Shown: one piece after another, positions 1 to 5,284 of the stretch
Position numbering within the stretch: position 1 is the stretch's first letter
Layout: every line of letters starts with the position of its first letter
Origin: Bacillota bacterium
GTDB taxonomy: Bacteria; Bacillota_E; Symbiobacteriia; Symbiobacteriales; Symbiobacteriaceae
Reading direction: 5' to 3'
DNA length: 5,284 nucleotides
Assembly: GCA_003242675.1 (NCBI GenBank)
Contig: QGVE01000157.1
Coordinates: 1-5,284 of the forward strand
Position numbers and translations under genes: made by a program
The notes under the pieces: generated by a model
Database searches by the model: none
Told to the model about the DNA's origin: nothing
Seen by the model: the letters and a program-made list of their open reading frames with translations, nothing else

Positions 1-512
1 TGTTCCTCCTTCTTCCACTGCGCGACGAAGTCTCGGAGGGCGTCCCGGGTGCTGGGGAAGGCCAGTTCGTCCCACGGGATGTCCTCCGGCGCAAAGAGCC
101 GCACCTCCAGCGTCTCGCTGCCGGGGGCCGGCTCGCCGGACAGCACCTCGCAGTGGTAGACGATCACGACGACCACCGAGTCGGGGTAGGAGTAGATGCC
201 GACCGGGCGGGTGGCCCGGACCCGCAGCCCCACCTCCTCGAAGGTCTCCCGCTCCGCGGCCTCAGGGACGGTCTCGCCCCGCTCCATGTATCCGCCGGGG
301 AACACCCAGCGCCCCCGGGCGGGCTCGATGGCCCGCCGCGCGAGCAGGATGCGCCCGTTCAGCACGGGTATCGTGCACGCCGAGATCTTGGGATCCAGGT
401 AGGTAATGCGGCCGCACGAGCGGCAGACGAGCCGCTCCTTGCCCTCCGCCTGCACGTACCGCTGCTCCAAGGGACCGCCGCACACGGCACAGAACCTCAG
501 CGTCTCCGCCAC
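1..512 (-). CDS. Zinc-ribbon Nudix hydrolase, 3' end cut by window
   Basis: Probable pyrophosphohydrolase of nucleoside-diphosphate derivatives, cytoplasmic. Counting from the GTG at 512, 170 codons are visible with no stop before the window edge, so the C-terminus is missing, probably by only a few residues. An N-terminal zinc ribbon is formed by C8-x2-C11 and C30-x2-C33 and is followed by an I-x-Y-x-D-P-K-I segment. The Nudix box is at residues 74-96 (G74, E80, R88-E89, E92-E93, G95-L96), preceded by R-W-V-F-P-G. The layout and the late E-x-R-L-F-A-x-E-D-I-P-W-x-x-L-A-F stretch resemble, from memory, the Nudix_N_2 plus Nudix proteins typified by plant NUDX23, an FAD/ADP-ribose pyrophosphatase. 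The S-Q-P-W-P-F-P motif of NudC NADH pyrophosphatases is absent. Substrate is therefore inferred only: FAD, ADP-ribose or similar. The start is uncertain: a TAG stop lies in frame at 561-563, and the only codons before the first zinc cysteine that could initiate are GTG 512 and CTG 500. Divergent from the coiled-coil gene. Confidence 0.9.
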   Translation of the reverse strand, partial: MAETLRFCAVCGGPLEQRYVQAEGKERLVCRSCGRITYLDPKISACTIPVLNGRILLARRAIEPARGRWVFPGGYMERGETVPEAAERETFEEVGLRVRATRPVGIYSYPDSVVVVIVYHCEVLSGEPAPGSETLEVRLFAPEDIPWDELAFPSTRDALRDFVAQWKKEE

Positions 513-516
513 CTCC
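510..516 (-). promoter_or_regulatory. SD-like GGAGGTG overlapping the Nudix GTG
   Basis: Read on the minus strand, this is a seven-base perfect match to the SD consensus. It overlaps the GTG at 512 instead of standing upstream of it, so it cannot serve that codon in the usual way. It lies 9 bases before an in-frame CTG (498-500), which would give a protein beginning L-R-F-C-x-x-C-G, the usual look of such zinc-ribbon starts. A second strong match, AGGAGGTG at 551-558, has no in-frame start at a usable distance. Confidence 0.4.
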
Positions 517-636
517 CGAGCGAGGCGGGCCGCCCACGTCCCCGAGCGCCCACCTCCTGCCTAAGAATTCCACGCCCCGCAAGCGACTCCTGTGTCCCTG
601 AACCCACAGCCCCGCCAGCCACATCTTTATGGTGAC

Positions 637-649
637 GGAGGGAGGAAGG
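637..649 (+). promoter_or_regulatory. Purine-rich ribosome binding site deciding the 656 start
   Basis: A 13-base all-purine stretch contains GGAGG (641-645) and AGGAAGG (643-649) and ends 6 bases before ATG 656. It lies inside the nine codons that would be added by the upstream ATG 629, which argues that 629 is not the real start. Confidence 0.65.
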
Positions 650-655
650 CGCCAC

Positions 656-1603
656 ATGGATGAGCTGAACAGGCGGCTGCTGGAGGCGGCCGAGCGACGG
701 GATCGGAAGGCCAGGCTGGAGCGGCAGGCGGCGCGCCTGGAGGAGGAGTACCGCCGCGCGGCAGGCAAGGCCGAGGAGCTGAAGCGGCGGCTGGAGAAGG
801 AGCAGCGGGACGTGGAGCGGCTGGAGTCGGGCTCCCTCGCATCGCTCCTGGCCACGCTGTTCACCGACCGGACCGAGCGGCTGGACCGGGAGCGCCGGGA
901 GGCCGCCGAGGCGCTGGTGCGCTACCAGGAGGCGCGAAAGCACGCGGAGGCGCTGCGGGCGGACCTGGAGGCCGCCCGGGCCGCGCTCGCGGACATGAAG
1001 GGCGCGGACGAGGAGTACCAGGCGCTCCTGGCCGAGAAGGAGCGGCGGATCCGGCAGGAGCGGGGGCCCGAAGCCGAGCGGCTGCTGGCGCTGGACGAGG
1101 AAGAGGCCCGGGCGATGAGCCGCGCCCGGGAGATCGCCGAGGCGCGGGCCGCCGGCAGGGCCGCCCGTTCCGGGCTCGCCCGCGTGGCCGAGCTCTTGCG
1201 CTCGGCCGAGGGCTGGGGCACCTGGGACATGTTCGGCGGCGGCTGGCTGTCCACGGCGGTGAAGCACTCCCGGATCGACGCGGCCGAGGCCGAACTGCGA
1301 TCGGTCCGGCATGACCTCGACGTGTTCCGGCGGGAGCTGGCCGACGTGAGCGGGGTCGTGAGCGTGCCGCCCGTCGACCTGAGCGGGTTCGCCCGTTTCG
1401 CGGACTACTTCTTCGACGGCTTCCTGGTCGACTGGATGGTGCTGCACCGGATCGGCGAGACCAGGCGCCGGGTGGAGGAGGCGGAGCGGCAGGTGGACGG
1501 TCTCTTGGGCTGGCTGGATGAGGAGGAGCGGGCGATTCAGGGGCTCCTGGCGGACATCCGGCGCCGGCGGGAGGCGTTCCTCACCGGCCGCACCGAGCCC
1601 TGA
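656..1603 (+). CDS. Coiled-coil protein of unknown function with WGxWD-GGG core
   Basis: I do not recognise a named family, although the central motif recalls uncharacterised coiled-coil proteins of Firmicutes. The product is 315 residues from ATG 656. An earlier in-frame ATG (629) lacks an SD, whereas 656 has GGAGG at 641-645 and AGGAAGG at 643-649 in front of it. Residues 1-57 are highly charged helix with leucine/alanine heptad character. A short hydrophobic break follows (L-A-S-L-L-A-T-L-F, 61-69), then a second long coil (about 71-170). A Trp/Gly-rich core at 186-196 (G-W-G-T-W-D-M-F-G-G-G) runs into an S-T-A-x-K-H-S-x-I-D-x-A segment to 210. An aromatic stretch at 245-264 is rich in Phe/Tyr/Trp but too polar for a clear membrane span, and a final coil covers 266-306. 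There is no signal peptide and no cysteine. The architecture suggests an antiparallel hairpin or a cytoplasmic self-assembling scaffold (inference). The gene stands alone on its strand, with a hairpin 46 bases after the stop. Confidence 0.85.
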   Translation: MDELNRRLLEAAERRDRKARLERQAARLEEEYRRAAGKAEELKRRLEKEQRDVERLESGSLASLLATLFTDRTERLDRERREAAEALVRYQEARKHAEALRADLEAARAALADMKGADEEYQALLAEKERRIRQERGPEAERLLALDEEEARAMSRAREIAEARAAGRAARSGLARVAELLRSAEGWGTWDMFGGGWLSTAVKHSRIDAAEAELRSVRHDLDVFRRELADVSGVVSVPPVDLSGFARFADYFFDGFLVDWMVLHRIGETRRRVEEAERQVDGLLGWLDEEERAIQGLLADIRRRREAFLTGRTEP

Positions 1604-1649
1604 GCTCCCTCCCCCCTCAACCGAGGCGCACAGCGCCACGTGAAAAGGA

Positions 1650-1680
1650 AGCGGCGCATTCCCCCCGGGAATGCGCCGCT
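1650..1680. terminator. Perfect 14-bp hairpin, bidirectional intrinsic terminator
   Basis: The left arm (1650-1663) and right arm (1667-1680) are exact reverse complements, with a three-base C loop. For the minus-strand GNAT gene the hairpin begins 18 bases after the stop and is followed directly by TTCCTTTT, a good U-tract. For the plus-strand coiled-coil gene the tail is GACGTTTCTCTTGT, T-rich but displaced by four bases, so termination in that direction is probably weaker. Its place between two converging stops fits a shared terminator. Confidence 0.88.
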
Positions 1681-1698
1681 GACGTTTCTCTTGTCTGT

Positions 1699-2460
1699 TC
1701 ATCGCCGCGCCCGTCCCTCTGCGCTCCACTCCCGGCAGACCGGGGAGAACCCCAGCCGGGTGACCAGGTCCAGGAGCCACAGTTCCGCAGCCGGCACCCG
1801 GCAGAGCACCTTGCAGCCCGCCTGCAGCCCGGCCCGCACGGCGGCAGCCAGCGCGGCGGTGCCGTGCCCCCTGCGCCGCTCCTCGGGCTGGGTGAACAGG
1901 TACCGCACAGCCGCGTAGCCGTTTTCCGGCGCGCCCAGCGCGGCACAGCTGACCACGCGGCCATCCCGCATCACGCCGAACAGCCGGTCGCCGTCCCCGA
2001 CCTCCAGCGCGGGCAGCTCTCCGCTCCGGCGGAGCGCATCTACCCCGATCTCAACGGCCAGGTCGGCGCGCGGGTCGCCGCGGAACTGCGGCTCTTCCAT
2101 CACGCAGAGCACATACTGCGCCGTCCGGGCGCTCTCTAACACGCCCTGGGCGAGGTCGTGAAGCCAGGGCCGGTAGGTGGTGATCCGCACCTGCGCCCCG
2201 GGCGGGATCCAGGCGAGCATCCGGAGGGCGGCCGCCGCCGCCTCCGCGTCCAGCTGGATGTGCGTGACCAGCGGGCCTCTCCCGCGCCAGTCGGGGCGAT
2301 GGACCAGCATGAGGCCGGTTGCGCGCTCCGGCTCGTCCACGATGGCGGCAAAACCCGGCCGCAGGCCGGCCTCGAGCGCGCGGAGCAGAGCGAAGCCCGC
2401 CTCCGGATGACGCCCCGCGTACTCCACGGCCGGCGCCAGATCTCGCAGTTCGTAGGGCAT
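1699..2460 (-). CDS. GNAT-family N-acetyltransferase, possibly double-domain
   Basis: Probable acetyl-CoA-dependent acetyltransferase of unknown substrate, 253 residues. The catalytic GNAT half is C-terminal. A strand around 157-175 (R-L-F-G-V-M-R-D-G-R-V-V-S-C-A) is followed by beta-4 (A-A-V-R-Y-L-F-T, 183-190) and the acetyl-CoA pyrophosphate loop Q-P-E-E-R-R-R-G-H-G-T-A (191-202; R195, G198, G200). An alpha-3 helix (203-213) and a terminal L-V-T-R-L-G-F-S-P-V (232-241), typical of the last GNAT strands, complete it. The N-terminal 120 residues lack that loop but have alternating helix and strand that could be a degenerate second GNAT fold (inference). I chose ATG 2460 because AGGGGTGAT stands at the right distance before it; ATG 2466 would overlap this SD. 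The open frame continues upstream through rnhB, but that part is out of frame with a real gene. The gene lies 80 bases after rnhB on the same strand with no hairpin between, so read-through transcription is likely. Confidence 0.85.
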   Translation of the reverse strand: MPYELRDLAPAVEYAGRHPEAGFALLRALEAGLRPGFAAIVDEPERATGLMLVHRPDWRGRGPLVTHIQLDAEAAAAALRMLAWIPPGAQVRITTYRPWLHDLAQGVLESARTAQYVLCVMEEPQFRGDPRADLAVEIGVDALRRSGELPALEVGDGDRLFGVMRDGRVVSCAALGAPENGYAAVRYLFTQPEERRRGHGTAALAAAVRAGLQAGCKVLCRVPAAELWLLDLVTRLGFSPVCREWSAEGRARR

Positions 2461-2464
2461 GGCC

Positions 2465-2473
2465 ATCACCCCT
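2465..2473 (-). promoter_or_regulatory. SD of the GNAT gene (AGGGGTGAT)
   Basis: Minus-strand AGGGGTGAT is close to the SD consensus AGGAGGTGAT and ends 4 bases before ATG 2460 (8 bases counted from AGGGG). It contains the first bases of the alternative ATG 2466 and therefore favours the downstream start. Confidence 0.6.
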
Positions 2474-2540
2474 GAGTTTGAGGATACCACGAGGGATCCG
2501 CCAAACCCATCCAGCGAAAGGGCCATTTCCCGTTCGCGCG

Positions 2541-3176
2541 CTAGAAGAAGCGGAGCTGCCGGTGGCCGATGAACGTCCGCCGGTGCAGGGGACACGGGCC
2601 GTACCGCTCCAGGGCGTCCCAGTGCTCCTTCGACCCGTACCCCTTGTTGCGCGCAAAGCCATATTCGGGGTAAAGCGCGTCGTACTCGACCATCATGCGG
2701 TCGCGGGTCACCTTCGCCAGGATCGACGCGGCGGCGATGGAGAGCGACTTGCGATCGCCGCCCACCACGGGCCGCTGCCAGCCCGGCCACTGGGGCAGCG
2801 GCCGGTTGCCGTCCACCAGCAGCGCGGCCTCCGCCACGTAACCGAGCCGGGCCGCGGCCATGGCCCGGGCCGCCTCCACCGCGCTGGCCATCGCCTCAAA
2901 CGTGGCCTGGAGGATGTTGATCTCATCGATCCTGGCGGCATCCACGACGCCGATGCCCCAGCCGAGTGCCGTCGCCTGAATCTCCCCGAAGGCCGCCTCG
3001 CGCTGCTTCTCGGTCATGCGCTTGGAGTCGTCCACCCCCGGCAGCTCGGCGCCTGGAGGCAGGATGCAGGCCGCAGCCACCACCGGCCCGGCCAGGGGGC
3101 CGCGCCCGGCCTCGTCCACGCCGATCACCTGCCAGCCGTGCCGCCAGAGCACCCGCTCCAGGCGCAGGTCAGCCAA
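2541..3176 (-). CDS. rnhB: Ribonuclease HII
   Basis: Metal-dependent endonuclease that cuts the RNA strand of RNA:DNA hybrids and starts removal of single ribonucleotides misincorporated into DNA; cytoplasmic and monomeric in the known family. The product is 211 residues, a normal length for RNase HII. Visible hallmarks in order are [14 protein letters not shown] (19-32, with acidic D21 and E22 and the G-R-G substrate loop 24-26), D-D-S-K (49-52), the E-I-N segment (85-87), V-D-G (121-123, D122), and [21 protein letters not shown] (139-159, with D141 the probable fourth metal ligand). N-K-G-Y-G-S-x-x-H (177-185, Y180 matching the conserved ribonucleotide-sensing tyrosine) and [10 protein letters not shown] (193-202) close the list. 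The start is TTG 3176, supported by GGAGGTGA six bases upstream. It overlaps the MFS stop by 8 bases, which points to coupled translation. All catalytic residues are present. Confidence 0.97.
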   Translation of the reverse strand: MADLRLERVLWRHGWQVIGVDEAGRGPLAGPVVAAACILPPGAELPGVDDSKRMTEKQREAAFGEIQATALGWGIGVVDAARIDEINILQATFEAMASAVEAARAMAAARLGYVAEAALLVDGNRPLPQWPGWQRPVVGGDRKSLSIAAASILAKVTRDRMMVEYDALYPEYGFARNKGYGSKEHWDALERYGPCPLHRRTFIGHRQLRFF

Positions 3177-4326
3177 CCCGGGTCACCTCCCCTCCCGTCG
3201 CCGTCCTGGCCCGGGTCCGCCGCATCAGGATCAGGAAGCCCACGCCCGCAGCCAGCGCCACCGCGGCGGCCGCCCGGTAGAGCATGGCGGTCCCGGCCGC
3301 GTCCACGAGCCGCCCGGAGGCCAGGTTGCCGATGACCGTGGCCACACCGCTGTTCACCAGCACCAGGAGGGCCTGGCCGCTGGTGCGCAGCTCCTCCGGG
3401 ACCAGGCGGCCGACGATCTGCACGGCCGTGGGCGCGAAGAGGGCGAAGGTGACCGCCTGCAGCGTCTGCAGCACCAGCACCAGCCCGGCCGACGGGGCCA
3501 CGCCCATGAGCAGCCAGCGCACGCCGTACATGAACGCGGACACGGTGACCACCTGCATGGCCCCGAACCGCTCGGTGATGCGGTCCAGGTAGAGCCAGAC
3601 CGGCACCTCCACCAACGCGGCGATGGCCCAGGCAAGCCCCACCACGGAGTTGGAGCCCCCCAGGTTGCCGATGTGGATCGAGAGAAACGCCGAGTTGGCC
3701 GCCACCGTGACCTGCAGGAGCCCCGAGCAGAGCAGAAAACCGGTCAGTTCCGGAATGCGGGACAAGGTCGAGAACGGAGGCAGAGGCCCGCGCTCCCGGC
3801 TGACACCCTGGGCGGGCAACCGCCGGCTGAAGATCAGGGTGATGAGCGAAATGGCCGCATAGAACGCAAAAGACCAGCGCAGGTCGATGCGGTTGTACAG
3901 CCACCCGCCCACGGTGGTCGCGATCACCCACGCGACCGACCCCCACAGCCGCATCCGCGGATAGCTGGCCCCCGTCCGCTGCACCTCGCCCAGGGCGATG
4001 GAATCGGCGATCGCCCCCAGCGGGCCGGCGAAGAACGACCAGAGCGCCACGAGCGGAAGGAAGGTCCAGAACGAAGAGCCGAGACTCACCAGGGCGCCGG
4101 CGAGGGCGGCGGCCACCAGGACCTGCCCGAAGAGCCTTGCCCGGTTGCCGGAGCGGTCGGCGAGCTGGCCAAAGAGCGGTTGGGACAGAAAGAGCATGAC
4201 CGGAGGCACGGAGAGGAGCAGTGCGATCTCGGTAGCCGATAGGCCCGCGCGCTTGTAGAAGAGCGACAGAAAGGGCGTCATGGCGCCCTGGGCCCCGAAG
4301 AAGAAGAAGTAGACAGCGGACACCAC
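3169..4326 (-). CDS. MFS transporter, HcaT / MFS_1-like type
   Basis: Twelve-helix inner-membrane permease of the major facilitator superfamily, 385 residues, a normal length. Helix 1 (about 4-22, [15 protein letters not shown]) is followed by [10 protein letters not shown] and helix 2 (34-52). The MFS loop 2-3 signature follows as [10 protein letters not shown] (53-62). Hydrophobic segments continue near 66-82, 88-110, 128-145 and 150-167, then the central charged loop (168-190), then six more to about 368, with a short Arg-rich cytoplasmic tail. The opening Y-F-F-F-F-x-A-x-G-A-x-x-P-F-L-x-L-F resembles, from memory, the phenylpropionate/nucleoside-symporter-like branch (HcaT). The substrate cannot be read from sequence, and an efflux role is equally possible. 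Two GTG codons stand in tandem (4326, 4323) behind AGGAGG at 4331-4336. The spacing is 4 and 7 bases respectively, so GTG 4323 may be the true start and the protein one residue shorter. The stop overlaps rnhB. Confidence 0.9.
   Translation of the reverse strand: MVSAVYFFFFGAQGAMTPFLSLFYKRAGLSATEIALLLSVPPVMLFLSQPLFGQLADRSGNRARLFGQVLVAAALAGALVSLGSSFWTFLPLVALWSFFAGPLGAIADSIALGEVQRTGASYPRMRLWGSVAWVIATTVGGWLYNRIDLRWSFAFYAAISLITLIFSRRLPAQGVSRERGPLPPFSTLSRIPELTGFLLCSGLLQVTVAANSAFLSIHIGNLGGSNSVVGLAWAIAALVEVPVWLYLDRITERFGAMQVVTVSAFMYGVRWLLMGVAPSAGLVLVLQTLQAVTFALFAPTAVQIVGRLVPEELRTSGQALLVLVNSGVATVIGNLASGRLVDAAGTAMLYRAAAAVALAAGVGFLILMRRTRARTATGGEVTRVG
3183..3190 (-). promoter_or_regulatory. Strong SD for the rnhB TTG start, inside the MFS gene
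   Basis: Minus-strand GGAGGTGA matches the SD consensus exactly and ends 6 bases before TTG 3176. It is embedded in the last codons of the MFS gene, so ribosomes ending there are placed to re-initiate on rnhB. A strong SD may compensate for the weak TTG codon. Confidence 0.75.
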
Positions 4327-4330
4327 GAGG

Positions 4331-4336
4331 CCTCCT
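4331..4336 (-). promoter_or_regulatory. SD (AGGAGG) before tandem GTG starts of the MFS gene
   Basis: Consensus AGGAGG lies 4 bases before GTG 4326 and 7 bases before GTG 4323. The spacing slightly favours the second GTG. Confidence 0.6.
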
Positions 4337-4356
4337 GCGTTCGACTTCTGCCTGCG

Positions 4357-4373
4357 GTATCCAACAGAGATAC
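4357..4373. repeat. Short inverted repeat upstream of the MFS gene
   Basis: GTATC (4357-4361) and GATAC (4369-4373) are exact reverse complements separated by 7 bases, in the 134-base gap between the SanA-like stop and the MFS start. It sits 20-37 bases before the AGGAGG and could be an operator half-site pair or a small mRNA hairpin. Five-base arms can arise by chance, and I see no convincing -35/-10 pair around it. Confidence 0.3.
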
Positions 4374-4460
4374 TCTGATTCCGCCCCGGCCGGCCGAACT
4401 CCTTTCGTCAACCGGAAGATCATTGGGCTAACTTTACAGGGAAGTCGTGTCCGCCCTGCG

Positions 4461-5180
4461 TCACGGCTGATCGTGCGTGGCGCGCCCGTCGCCGCTGATG
4501 GGGATGGCGGGTCCCAGGAACACCGGCCGCCGGCGGAGGGCCACCTCGCCGAACGCCTTCACCCGCGCCGCAAACTCCCGGGCAGCGTAGGCCCGCTCGA
4601 CGCCGTACCGGAACCGGTCCGCCGCCACCCCCTGTGCGCGCAGCCCCAGCCGGGTGGCCACCCACAGGGCCCGCGGGAGGTGGAATCCCTGGGTGACGAC
4701 GATGACGTCCTCCACCTGGAAGACCGCGGCGGCGCGGTACAGGGAGTCGTAGGTGTCGAACCCGGCGTGGTCCAGGAACAGGTCCTCGGGGGGAACGCCC
4801 CGCTCCTCCAGGTAGCGGCGCATCGCGTTCACTTCATCATAATCGGGCCGGCTGTGGTCGCCCGAGAGCAAGAGCTTCCGCACCTTGCCCGCCCGGTAGA
4901 GCGCGAGGGCCGTCTCCAGCCGGTCCCGCAGCATCGGGGTGGGGCGGCCGTCGGCGTACACCCCGGCCCCCAGCACCAACGCCGCCTGCGCCGGCCGGGC
5001 GGCCTCGGCGGTCGTGATGAGCCGCCGCCCGGGGAAGTACACCAGGGCGTTGACCGCCAGCACCAGCAGCCCGCCGATCGCCAGCAGCGCGGTGAGGCGC
5101 CTGACGGCCCTGCGGAACCAGCCCGTACCCCCGGACCACCCAGCACCCCCGGACCTGCCGATCCCGCTGACGCGCCGCAC
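4461..5180 (-). CDS. SanA/YdcF-like (DUF218) membrane-anchored protein
   Basis: Member of the DUF218/SanA family, whose E. coli member SanA affects envelope permeability to vancomycin; the biochemical activity is not settled. The product has 239 residues. A Gly/Ser-rich and Arg-rich cytoplasmic tail (1-29) is followed by one membrane helix (about 30-49, L-T-A-L-L-A-I-G-G-L-L-V-L-A-V-N-A-L-V-Y). This is an uncleaved signal-anchor placing the domain outside the membrane (inference). Domain landmarks are A-L-V-L-G-A-G-V (67-74), P-T-P-M-L-R-D-R-L (80-88), L-L-L-S-G-D-H (103-109), Y-D-E-V-N-A-M (114-120), L-D-H-A-G-F-D-T-Y-D-S (136-146), V-V-T-Q-G-F-H-L-P-R-A (161-171) and a terminal F-L-G-P-x-I-P-I-S-G-D-G-R. 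The GTG start at 5180 has AAGGGGGG seven bases upstream. Residues 16-21 repeat 10-15 (S-G-G-x-G-W twice). First gene of the minus-strand group; no strong terminator separates it from the MFS gene. Confidence 0.92.
   Translation of the reverse strand: MRRVSGIGRSGGAGWSGGTGWFRRAVRRLTALLAIGGLLVLAVNALVYFPGRRLITTAEAARPAQAALVLGAGVYADGRPTPMLRDRLETALALYRAGKVRKLLLSGDHSRPDYDEVNAMRRYLEERGVPPEDLFLDHAGFDTYDSLYRAAAVFQVEDVIVVTQGFHLPRALWVATRLGLRAQGVAADRFRYGVERAYAAREFAARVKAFGEVALRRRPVFLGPAIPISGDGRATHDQP
5118..5153. repeat. Two tandem 18-bp units inside the SanA-like gene
   Basis: Units 5118-5135 and 5136-5153 match at 15 of 18 positions. They encode S-G-G-x-G-W twice in the cytoplasmic tail before the membrane helix. 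This looks like a small in-frame duplication in a low-constraint region; the copy count could vary between strains. Confidence 0.6.
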
Positions 5181-5284
5181 CTGGCCGCCCCCCTTCCCGC
5201 CTGCGTTTGCTCTCTTCTTGACGTTCTGGCCCCCCCCCGGTTTACCCTGCAGGCCAAATAAAACGGAAACCCCGTCCCCCTCGC
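5181..5284 (-). other. Upstream region of the SanA-like gene with a C9 tract
   Basis: This 104-base non-coding stretch reaches the window edge. It holds the purine-rich SD (AAGGGGGG, 5188-5195), a run of nine C at 5230-5238 (nine G in the transcript), and a short AT-rich patch at 5256-5262. Read on the minus strand, ACGG-GGTTT-CCGT followed by TTTATTT (about 5256-5274) resembles a very short terminator of a gene beyond the window, but a 4-bp stem is weak. No promoter could be assigned with confidence. Confidence 0.4.

Noticed and set aside
625..633. TTTATGGT as a -10 box for the coiled-coil gene
   Set aside because: No -35-like hexamer lies 16-18 bases upstream, and transcription would begin on top of the ribosome binding site.
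497..1780. 427-codon open frame on the minus strand across the coiled-coil gene
   Set aside because: Pro/Gly/Arg/Leu-rich translation with no domain, opposite a well-formed charged coiled-coil protein that has an SD. This is a typical antisense shadow in GC-rich DNA.
2461..2790. N-terminal extension of the GNAT frame by 110 codons
   Set aside because: It overlaps rnhB in another frame, its translation is Arg/Gly/Pro-rich, and a good SD stands directly before ATG 2460.
2319..3335. 338-codon plus-strand frame opposite rnhB
   Set aside because: No recognisable domain, and rnhB on the other strand has every catalytic motif.
3016..4242. 408-codon open frame on the plus strand opposite the MFS gene
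   Set aside because: The Arg/Gly/His/Gln-rich translation has no domain pattern, and the minus strand encodes a clear twelve-helix transporter with MFS signatures.
4386..4396. CGGCCGGCCG palindrome in the SanA-MFS gap
   Set aside because: Short GC palindromes are expected often at this base composition, and nothing adjacent makes it a terminator or operator.
4406..4411. TTGACG on the minus strand as a -35 box for the MFS gene
   Set aside because: At 17 bases downstream the sequence is CGGGGC, and the nearest -10-like hexamer (TATCTC) is more than 30 bases away.
3125..4423. 432-codon minus-strand frame, longer than the MFS gene itself
   Set aside because: Same strand but a different frame from the MFS gene. 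Arg/Gly/Ala-rich with no hydrophobic helices; a shadow despite its length.

Overview
The window is very GC-rich bacterial DNA (clearly above 60 % G+C by eye). It is densely coding, with long overlapping GC-rich frames that are mostly artefacts of codon bias. Several genes start at GTG or TTG behind strong Shine-Dalgarno (SD) sequences of the GGAGGTG type. This, and the look of the proteins, would fit a high-GC member of the Bacillota (Symbiobacterium-like), but no marker in the window proves the taxon.

Six protein-coding genes are supported. At the left edge, on the minus strand, is a zinc-ribbon Nudix hydrolase whose last codons run off the window. Divergent from it on the plus strand is a 315-residue, coiled-coil-rich protein of unknown function with a conserved-looking W-G-x-W-D-x-x-G-G-G core. 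It converges on a minus-strand cluster, and the two ends meet at a perfect 14-bp inverted repeat that looks like a shared, bidirectional intrinsic terminator.

The minus-strand cluster, in transcription order, is: a SanA/YdcF-type (DUF218) membrane-anchored protein, an MFS transporter, ribonuclease HII (rnhB), and a GNAT-family acetyltransferase. The MFS stop and the rnhB TTG start overlap by 8 bases, so those two genes are almost certainly co-transcribed and probably translationally coupled. The GNAT gene follows 80 bases later without a visible terminator in between and ends 18 bases before the shared hairpin. The SanA-like gene is 134 bases upstream of the MFS gene and may or may not belong to the same transcript.

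The genes do not form a recognisable pathway. They look like core or housekeeping functions: nucleotide-derivative hydrolysis, RNA removal from RNA:DNA hybrids, envelope maintenance, uptake or export, and acetyl transfer. I see no tRNA, rRNA, CRISPR array, transposase, phage gene or attachment site. No non-coding gap exceeds 150 bases. The least explained element is the coiled-coil gene. I do not see convincing evidence for a new multi-gene system.
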